Source: Euperipatoides rowelli (taxonomy: Eukaryota > Onychophora > Udeonychophora > Euonychophora > Peripatopsidae). Taken from it: a stretch of 14,536 bases of DNA. The notes beneath the pieces were generated by a model. It saw nothing but the letters and a program-made list of their open reading frames with translations. It did no database searches and was not told where the DNA came from. Positions within the stretch are counted from its first letter, which is position 1, and each line of letters opens with the position of its first letter. The stretch lies in NCBI GenBank assembly GCA_003024985.2, contig PXIH01S0014314.1; one strand, 5' to 3'. The position numbers and the translations under genes are program-made. This document shows, one piece after another, positions 8,824 through 14,536 of this stretch.

Positions 8824-9099
8824 CATTAATTATACAGCAGTAAACGGGAGCGGACCACTCTCTATGTAAAGAGGGAAGATAATGAAGTTTATTGATTTAA
8901 AATACTCGTCACTAGACCAACATTGCTTGTAATGAATGCTCCATCATCTCAAAATAAAGTATTATTTATATTATTTTCACTCTTTACAATATCAAAAAAT
9001 TAAAGACATAAATTGTTTTTACTCATTACATTAATTATTGCTTCTTTCTTAACAGTCAGTAGTAGCCAGTAATATGGTCTAATAATACTGTCTATCCTT
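8824..9099. other. AT-rich stretch with no recognised feature
   Basis: The sequence begins directly after the right target duplication of the hAT-like element. No motif or element end was found. Confidence 0.45.
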
Positions 9100-9290
9100 C
9101 ATGCCAGCTATACAAACAAAATTGTAGTCAGGTTGTTAAAGAAAAAATGTATGGAGTCATAGTAAATACCAGCTGTTTATAAGGCTTCACTGGTCAAACA
9201 ATAAATTATAAATGATGATTGATAAAAAAAAATTATAATTATCTAATGATATAGAATTAGCAATAAAATGTATTTTAAAAAATAATTGTA
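9100..9290 (+). repeat. Possible dispersed repeat, copy Y (pairs with 6700-6870)
   Basis: This segment shares the ACAAACAAAAT block near 9112 and the exact GAATTAGCAATAAAAT at 9254-9269 with the copy at 6700-6870, in the same order and orientation. The downstream ~25 bases are similar but very AT-rich. The similarity is too low for a firm family call. Confidence 0.4.
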
Positions 9291-10015
9291 TAAGCAGTTT
9301 ATAATTAAGTAGGTCTCTTGAGCAGCAGACTACACAAGTGCAAATTTCTGCAAGTTAGTGGAATTCTACTAAATGGGCAACATAATTGTCTGAATCAGAG
9401 TGTCTAATTAAGATTAATTAGAAAACAGACCACCAGACATCTCTTCCTGATAGTAAAATGTTCTAATCATTTACTGGAGACATTTAAGATAAACGAGCCA
9501 GTTTCTTAGTTCTGAAGGTACAAATAATTTTTTTTTAAAGTTTAATTTTCAAACTTTATTAGAAAAAAAAAATGCGAATAAATTTTTAAAATCATTCTAA
9601 ATCTAATTTCATTTCATTTTTTTGAAATATTTTTTTTTAATAAAATATATTTTTTTACTTTGCTGATCAAAGAAATTTTATGCACTAACAAATTTTCAGC
9701 AGAATTTAATTTGTATTAAAATTAAAAACATGACTAATTAGAAAAAACATTTTGAACATCTTTCTTTTGAATGAAGACAGATGTATAGTATGTTCGTTTT
9801 AATGGTTAATATCTTAAAAAATATATAATATCTGCCATCATGCCACTACATCTGCATAATTATAAAGGAGATAGTTTATGAGCGGTATTGATATATTGTA
9901 TATTAATGCATCAATCTATTGATTTGTTGTGGTAATAATGATACTGTATATTCATTCTTGACATATTGTTAAATATCATATACAGAGAGAGGTATAGGCC
10001 TATGTTGTGGTAGGC
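9291..10015. other. AT-rich stretch; one perfect palindrome, otherwise nothing recognised
   Basis: At 9403-9422, TCTAATTAA, GA, TTAATTAGA form a perfect palindrome with 9-bp arms. The segment 9311-9410 reads open for about 33 codons on the plus strand after an AG, but nothing marks it as an exon. 9520-9660 is dominated by poly-A and poly-T runs. TAGGCCTA occurs at 9995-10002. Confidence 0.5.
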
Positions 10016-10275
10016 TAAATCATGTTATATCATGAGACATATCCTGCTATATCATTTATGATACATTGAGATATATCATAATATAGGGTGATACTGCATA
10101 TCCTGATATACATGATACGTCTGATATATCCTAATATATTGAAATATCATGGATTCATGATATATCAGAATATATGCTAATGTATTACCATATATCCTTA
10201 TATATTGAGTTATATCCTGATATAATGTATATCTCATGAAGTACTGTAAGATATCCTGATATGTGTCATGATATA
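10016..10275. repeat. Degenerate ATATCCTGATAT-rich satellite-like block
   Basis: Variants of ATATCCTGATAT recur near 10039, 10098, 10126, 10192, 10212 and 10251. They alternate with ATATTGAGATAT-like and ATATCATGATAT-like words. The spacing is irregular (about 20-66 bp), so this is a decayed minisatellite or a nested palindromic repeat rather than a clean array. An outlying GATATAGCCTGATATTATAT occurs at 10489-10508. Most words are near-palindromic, giving the block high potential for secondary structure. Confidence 0.7.
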
Positions 10276-10683
10276 AATTACTATATTGGACTGTTCTCTT
10301 GGAACATAAAAAATATTAGTTTATGTGATAAACATGCTGTGTTTTATAGTGCTATACTATGCTCAGGAAAAAGAGGAAGGAAATTTTGTTTTGTCTCATT
10401 TTTCTTTTTGTTTATAAATTAGCACATTGTAATTGGCTTAGTGCTGCTGATTGTGATCAAATAGTATAAATAAATAACCTTACATTGTGATATAGCCTGA
10501 TATTATATCACAAAATATGGAAATATTCACATTTGTCATTGTTTCCTATTTTATTTCTCCTTGTAAATAACCTTTCAAATGTATTTACATGTATATAGAA
10601 TTTGTTTTAAATAATAAACTATCACCTTTTTCCCCCCACAAAAACAACAATATTAGCATTTATAATGACCACATAATATTGTC
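10276..10683. other. AT-rich stretch with no recognised feature
   Basis: It contains one outlying satellite-like word (10489-10508) and nothing else identifiable. Confidence 0.5.
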
Positions 10684-10750
10684 AGGGCCGCAACATAGGG
10701 TGGGGGGAGGGAGAATGGATGGTGCTGTAGTCCCAGGGCCAGAGGTGCCT
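10684..10750 (+). other. GC-rich island resembling a hAT-type terminus
   Basis: CAGGGCCGCAACATAGGGTG begins a G-rich segment that stands out from the AT-rich background. CAGGGCC is repeated in the same orientation at 10733-10739. The CAGGGCCG...TAGG pattern is common at hAT element ends. No matching inverted end or 8-bp duplication was found in the window, so this would be a solo or truncated end at best. Confidence 0.3.
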
Positions 10751-12009
10751 CGTGTATGAAGAAAGTCTATAAGAAACTATATAGTTTTCTTCTGCACTTG
10801 GCTTCTTCCGTAAGAATATGAGATACTAGACAGATATATAACCGTCAAAATTGATTGACCCTATCTTGGTTCTACGAGGACATTTATCTCTCCATATTTT
10901 TCAAAATAATTCTAAGAGCAATAATATCTCAGTGGCAGTTGAATGACTGATCAGATACATTAGATTGGGAGAAATATTTTCTGGTTACTTTGAACTTAGA
11001 AATATTTTTCAATGCCAATACTTTTAAGTTTTGTACGAGAATACTGATGTATATGAACTTCAACAAGATATCCGAGATGATAATCACATTTATGGTTAAA
11101 TAAAATTATAATTTTCCTCACATTTCAATCTATAGTTAAAAACTTACTAAATTTATTTATTTATTTTGTTAATGATGGAAAAGAAGAAGTAAAGTAACTT
11201 CAATTCAAATGTATCCCAACTAAATTCTTAAAAGATCATTTAAGGCTTTAGTGACTGTTACATCAATTTTAATAATTGTTATGGATTAACATTTAATCTG
11301 TTTGCAAGGATCCATGCATCATGTCCTTCTGTAATTAATATGTTATAATTTGAGCATTTGCAAGTTAATATTTTGCACTACTAGTTACAGAACATGACTG
11401 CTTGTTGAAGTCTCTTAATGTGAAGGTGCGATGATCTGTATTTGTTGCTGTATCGAATAGCCACCACATATAATTTGTATCAAAAAAACATTCCTGCAAT
11501 AAATCGTACACATAACACATGAGGTGTTTTTTTAAAAATCATTCATTGACTTTAATAATTCCACTAAAACCATATGCACAATACTAGGATGTAGTGTATT
11601 TCCTGTGGTTCAGTCTTGGAGTATAATTAATGAAAAGATTGGTTCAATTATTTTATTATTTTATAAATATTGAGTTAACGCAAATATCATAAAAATTAAA
11701 AAGACTAGTTGCGATTGAAATCCCCCCCACCCCCTACCACCCTCAAATCAATTTTCCGTTCTTATCTCTTTAATACAAATATAAAATGAAGAAAATCGCA
11801 ATATGTCAATCCATTAGCAGTTTGACTATTGCAGAAGCCATTGCAATGCCTTGCGTTTGGCTTAGATTTTTTTAGTATTTCTAAAAGCATGAGTATGTTA
11901 ATTTTCACTTTACAGTGAATATGAAGCTGTTATGAAGGAAGAACCTTTATAATCAAAAGTAGGAAATTATTATCTGAGCCCCCCTCCCATATATTTACTG
12001 TATATATTA
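10751..12009. other. Long stretch without recognised genes
   Basis: Small features only: a 14-bp palindrome AAACTATATAGTTT (10774-10787), a TTTA microsatellite near 11151-11166, a C-rich run (11722-11745), and a short AGCCCCCCTCCC run near 11976-11989. 10790-11000 and 11290-11520 are slightly less AT-rich but show no motif in any frame that I can read. Confidence 0.5.
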
Positions 12010-12401
12010 CAGTAAAACCCCTCCAGTCCGAACTAATCAGACCAAGTCTTGTTTGCACTGTCGAGGTGTTCGGACTAAACCAAATTTTATATAACCACTT
12101 CATTTTGTATGCTTAGAAATCTACTTTTGTTTTTCCTCTTTGTGTTGTACGCTTGTGTTACATCGTAATTCCTTTTACTTTTTTAATAATTAAATGTTTA
12201 TTTAACATTAGTACTTTTGTTTAGTATGATGAGTGGAGACTTAAAAATATATAAAATATTTAATATTTTTCCGTTCGGACCAGGGCTCGAAATAAGTTGT
12301 AACCCAGTAGCCTGTGGCTACTAATAAATTGGTTGGGCTACTACTAGCAAGTTTAGAGGTAGCCCATCAGGCTACCAGTAGAAATGTAAAAGAAATAAAT
12401 A

Positions 12402-12647
12402 CAGTAAAACCCCTCTAGACCAAATTAATCTGGACCAAGCTCTGTTCGGATTGTACACAATTTCTTTATAAGCTATTTTAAAAAAAAATTGATCGTTTTT
12501 ATGGACTTTTGTTGGTCTGAGATCTAGGCGCTAGCGTAATATCGTCTGGATCTCAGACCTACCATTTTTCTGCATCCTATGATAAAAAAAAATTCTTATA
12601 TTTTTATGTTTGGACTGGGTGGACTTTCAGACTGGCTGGGTTTGTTG
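12402..12647. mobile_element. Second pogo-like element, nested inside the hAT-like element
   Basis: The left end CAGTAAAACCCCTCTAGACC, preceded by TA (12400-12401), matches the outer element's end for its first 14 bases. It continues alike through TAATC, ACCAAG and TGTT(C/T)G. The right end reads GGGTTTGTTG followed by TA (12648-12649), a diverged form of the expected GGTTTTACTG. At 246 bp it holds only a hairpin. It belongs to the same family as the outer element but inserted later, because it sits inside the hAT-like unit. The left end is secure; the right end is tentative. Confidence 0.6.
12514..12559. repeat. Hairpin with 11-bp perfect stem inside the inner pogo-like element
   Basis: GGTCTGAGATC (12514-12524) pairs perfectly with GATCTCAGACC (12549-12559) across a 24-base loop. 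The loop contains CGCTAGCG, itself a perfect palindrome. The stretch from CTAGCG onward resembles the arms of the inverted repeat at 3895-4117. Confidence 0.75.
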
Positions 12648-13175
12648 TAATTTTATATAAAGTAGCATCAAAATTGTTTGACTAAAATTAAAAAATATAG
12701 CAGTTTTACATTAGTCTGCACTCTAATATTAACTTTGTTTTCCAGTAAGGGAAAAATCATATAAAAATAGCATCTTAACTAACTGTAGGCCCTACATATG
12801 TGAAGTCTATTTGAATTTATCTATAGCCTATTGGCAAATTTGACTCACGATTAATTAAGAATTCAGTTTATACAAAAACTGGCAATTGATTGCATTTTTA
12901 TTTCCAATAAAAAATAATTGTATTAGAATTATTGTAGACTTATTAGGGTATCAACTTTGCATGTATCAAAAAAAAATAAACAAGCGAAAATGTTCTGTTT
13001 ATTTGAATTGTTTTCCTACAGAAAATTTGGGCTACTACAAAAACACCCGGGCTACTGGTACATCAAAAGTGTAGTCCGGTGGGCTACCACCAAAAAATTA
13101 TAATTTCTAGCGCTGGCTCAGACTAGACAGAATTTCAGTTTAGAGGGGTTTGAATTTAAGGAGTTTTTCTGTATG

Positions 13176-13189
13176 TATATATATATATA
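13176..13189. repeat. Microsatellite (TA)7
   Basis: A short TA run lies directly outside the outer pogo-like element and is followed by ACAGTAGGCCTATATAT. It may blur the exact right target site of that element. Confidence 0.8.
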
Positions 13190-13200
13190 CAGTAGGCCTA

Positions 13201-13734
13201 TATATTAAAAAAAAAAAATTTGCATGATTGGTTATTCTTATTACTTCCCTCACCCTGTCTCTAGATATGACCTTGTCCTGTATTTTGTTACTTATAAAGA
13301 CTTGTCCGTTCTATTTCCCCCCTTTTTCTAAAATTTGTCAACCTGAAAAGTTTCTTAATTTGTAGCCATTTAAATATTTCACCACATAGTAAACAAATTA
13401 ATTTGAAAGGATTCTCAATGTAATGAAAATAGAGCGAATCTTGACTATAAGATGTTCTCTGAAATCTACACTTAGAAATTCAAGATACAAATGTTTAACG
13501 ACATGGCATTCCATTTCAAAAATGTCAACTACACAAAGGAGGGAGAGAAAAAAGGGGTCAATAAAATGTATAGGGTCACTGAACTCTACACTCATTATAG
13601 TTAAAATGATACAAGCCCCAGAACTAACACCCTCGTCACCTGAAAATTCCAATAATCTAATTTAATTTAGAAAATTGACTTTTACAATTTATTAATCATT
13701 GATTGTAATTTTATCAAGTTATAAAAATTAATTA
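13201..13734. other. Stretch without assigned gene; 13398-13665 is coding-like but unidentified
   Basis: The 13398-13665 part is less AT-rich than its surroundings. It is open on both strands at once: 84 codons on the minus strand (13652 to 13398) and 80 codons on the plus strand (13423 to 13665). A third, plus-strand frame also looks protein-like (MFNDMAFHFKNVNYTKEG) but contains three stops. I recognise no domain in any frame. No splice sites, signal peptide or transposon motif decide between them. It may be a pseudogene or transposon fragment. Not called as a gene. Confidence 0.35.
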
Positions 13735-13905
13735 GATTGCTTTAAATCTAGTTTTTTTTTTTTTTTTTTTTGGGGGGGAGTAAACTAGATCATAATAATT
13801 ATGCAGAGATTTTAAAAGATGAAATTGGACATTGGAAATTTTTTTTTAATTTATCCCTAAACCCTACCCCCCCCCCCCCTCAAAAAAATCTTAGATTATA
13901 CAATC
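13735..13905. repeat. Small fold-back with poly-T/poly-G arms
   Basis: The left arm (13735-13780) reads GATTG, AATCTAG, twenty T, seven G, AG. The right arm (13867-13905), as its complement read inward, gives GATTG, AATCTAAGA, seven T, GA, thirteen G. The arms therefore mirror each other with length differences in the homopolymers. The whole unit is 171 bp, the size of a small MITE. No target duplication is obvious. Homopolymer lengths may be unreliable in the assembly. Confidence 0.5.
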
Positions 13906-14265
13906 ATGTAATTTTACGAATCTAGTATTTATTTACATAAATTGATGCTTATCTTTTATTATTATGGTGACAACCCCTAGTTCTTTTTCAAAAACAATGT
14001 TTCTATAACATTTTTTAATACAAATCTTAAACCAAGAAAACCCTCCATTAACGTTCTGGCAGTTTTTAAATCATGGAAAAAGAATCCAAACTAAAAATCT
14101 AAACTGCTTACGATCTGGATTTCTGGATTTGTCAAATTATAAGGGGTAACTTTAATATTCAAATTAAAGGTGGGATGAAGAAAAAGAAAGCAAATAAATC
14201 ATGATAATGTTTTTACTATAAAATAGTACAGTACGAATTTATGCTGGAAATCATTCACAAAAGAT
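13906..14265. other. AT-rich stretch with no recognised feature
   Basis: No coding motif, element end or RNA gene was found between the fold-back and the tandem array. Confidence 0.5.
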
Positions 14266-14536
14266 ATTCAACGATATCCTAACCTCAAGACTACACTGAC
14301 CCTATCTCCAATTTATGTGAATGAGATTTTTTAAAAAAAAAATGTTATATTCAACGATATCCAAACCTTAAGACTATACTGACCCTATCTCCAACTTATG
14401 TGAAAGAGATAAAAAACAATATTATTTGGCTATATTTAAAGTACACTGACCCTATCTCCAACTTATGTGAAAGAGATTTTAAAACAATAAAATATGGCTA
14501 TATTCAATGATATCCTAACCTTAAGACTACACTGAC
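14266..14536 (+). repeat. Tandem repeat array, unit ~83-86 bp, continuing past the window
   Basis: Units start at 14266, 14349, 14434 and 14502. Each full unit contains ATTCAACGATATCC, AACCTTAAGACTACACTGAC, CCTATCTCCAACTTATGTGA and AAGAGAT, followed by an A/T-rich tail. The third unit is only 68 bp: it lacks about 17 bases (the CGATATCCTAACC part) and its start is altered. The fourth is cut by the window end. Units 2 to 4 are more alike than unit 1, as expected at a decaying array edge. This is most likely a satellite or a transposon-internal minisatellite; no coding periodicity is seen. Confidence 0.9.

Larger units (their letters stand above)
12281..13115. mobile_element. hAT-like non-autonomous element nested in the pogo-like element
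   Basis: The left end is CAGGGCTCGAAATAAG. The right end, read inward from 13115, is CAGCGCTAGAAATTA, matching at most positions. The flanking octamers GTTCGGAC (12273-12280) and GCTCAGAC (13116-13123) match at 6 of 8, as expected for a mutated hAT target duplication. Both ends carry clusters of (G)GTAGCC words in both orientations. On the left these include GTAGCCTGTGGCTAC (12308-12322) and GTAGCCCATCAGGCTAC (12359-12375). On the right, GGGCTAC occurs three times (13029, 13050, 13081). They look like subterminal transposase-binding repeats, which is inference. A 62-codon open frame at 12886-13074 lies in the interior and right end and has no known domain, so it is not called. Confidence 0.68.
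12010..13171. mobile_element. Pogo-like non-autonomous element, interrupted by a hAT-like insertion
   Basis: The left end is CAGTAAAACCCCTCCAGTCC, preceded by TA (12008-12009). The right end, read inward from 13171, is CAGAAAAACTCC, followed outside by TA (13172-13173). A second end-like copy, AAACCCCTCTAAACTG, lies just inside the right end (13137-13152, complement). TA target duplications and CAGTAAAACC-type ends fit the pogo/Tigger branch of Tc1/mariner. Interior words such as GTTCGGAC and AGTCCGAAC recur, as in many such MITEs. Removing the inserted hAT-like unit and one target copy leaves about 319 bp with no transposase frame. The right end is more diverged than the left, so its exact terminus is tentative. 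Confidence 0.6.

Noticed and set aside
9311-9410. Possible small exon (about 33 codons after an AG)
   Set aside because: There is no recognisable protein, no matching donor or upstream exon, and the length is within chance.
10684-10750. Full hAT element starting with CAGGGCCG
   Set aside because: No inverted partner end or 8-bp duplication was found in the window, so it is kept only as a low-confidence solo end.
10855-10866. TGACCCTATCTT as an outlying unit of the 14.27 kb tandem array
   Set aside because: Only about 11 bases match and the surrounding unit sequence is absent, so this is probably chance.
12886-13074. 62-codon open frame on the plus strand
   Set aside because: It lies across the interior and the GGGCTAC-rich right end of the hAT-like element, so it reads through non-coding element sequence.
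1-14536. Bacterial-type features (operons, ribosome binding sites, CRISPR, riboswitches) and tRNA or rRNA genes
   Set aside because: No spaced direct-repeat array, no cloverleaf with conserved A and B boxes, and no long open frames. The transposon types present are eukaryotic.

Overview
This is an AT-rich, non-coding stretch of animal nuclear DNA. I estimate well under one third G+C by eye. It has no credible host exon, tRNA, rRNA, operon or CRISPR array. The longest open frames are at most 130 codons and resemble no complete gene. What can be recognised is eukaryotic transposon debris: non-LTR (LINE) reverse transcriptase relics, and piggyBac-, hAT- and pogo-like elements that carry only their ends. 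This set, with many low-complexity tracts and a recurring TAGGCCTA palindrome, suggests an invertebrate (possibly marine) animal, in intergenic or intronic DNA. I cannot name the species. One unresolved base (n, near 157) shows this is a draft assembly.

Layout. 130-612 is a decayed LINE reverse transcriptase fragment on the minus strand. 1335-1440 and 2093-2185 are a faint direct-repeat pair. 3895-4117 is a strong inverted repeat overlapping a possible piggyBac-like transposase relic (4040-4335, minus). 5150-5971 is a non-autonomous piggyBac-like element flanked by TTAA, with CpG-rich ends, an internal duplication and a perfect palindrome. 6900-7380 is a second, unrelated LINE fragment, also minus strand. 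7465-7950 holds three hairpins or inverted repeats. 7996-8815 is a non-autonomous hAT-like element with 8-bp target duplications. 10016-10275 is a degenerate ATATCCTGATAT-rich satellite-like block. 12010-13171 is a three-level nest: a pogo-like element interrupted by a hAT-like element, which is itself interrupted by a second copy of the same pogo-like family. 13735-13905 is a small fold-back with poly-T/poly-G arms. 14266-14536 is a tandem repeat with an ~85-bp unit that runs off the window end.

No genes act together here. The interest lies in transposon history: insertion order can be read from the nest, target duplications are still partly visible, and every reverse transcriptase and transposase trace is broken. 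I found no convincing new biological system. The best leads are the nested element, the structured piggyBac-like element, and a motif shared between the 3.9-4.1 kb inverted repeat and the hairpin inside the inner pogo-like element.
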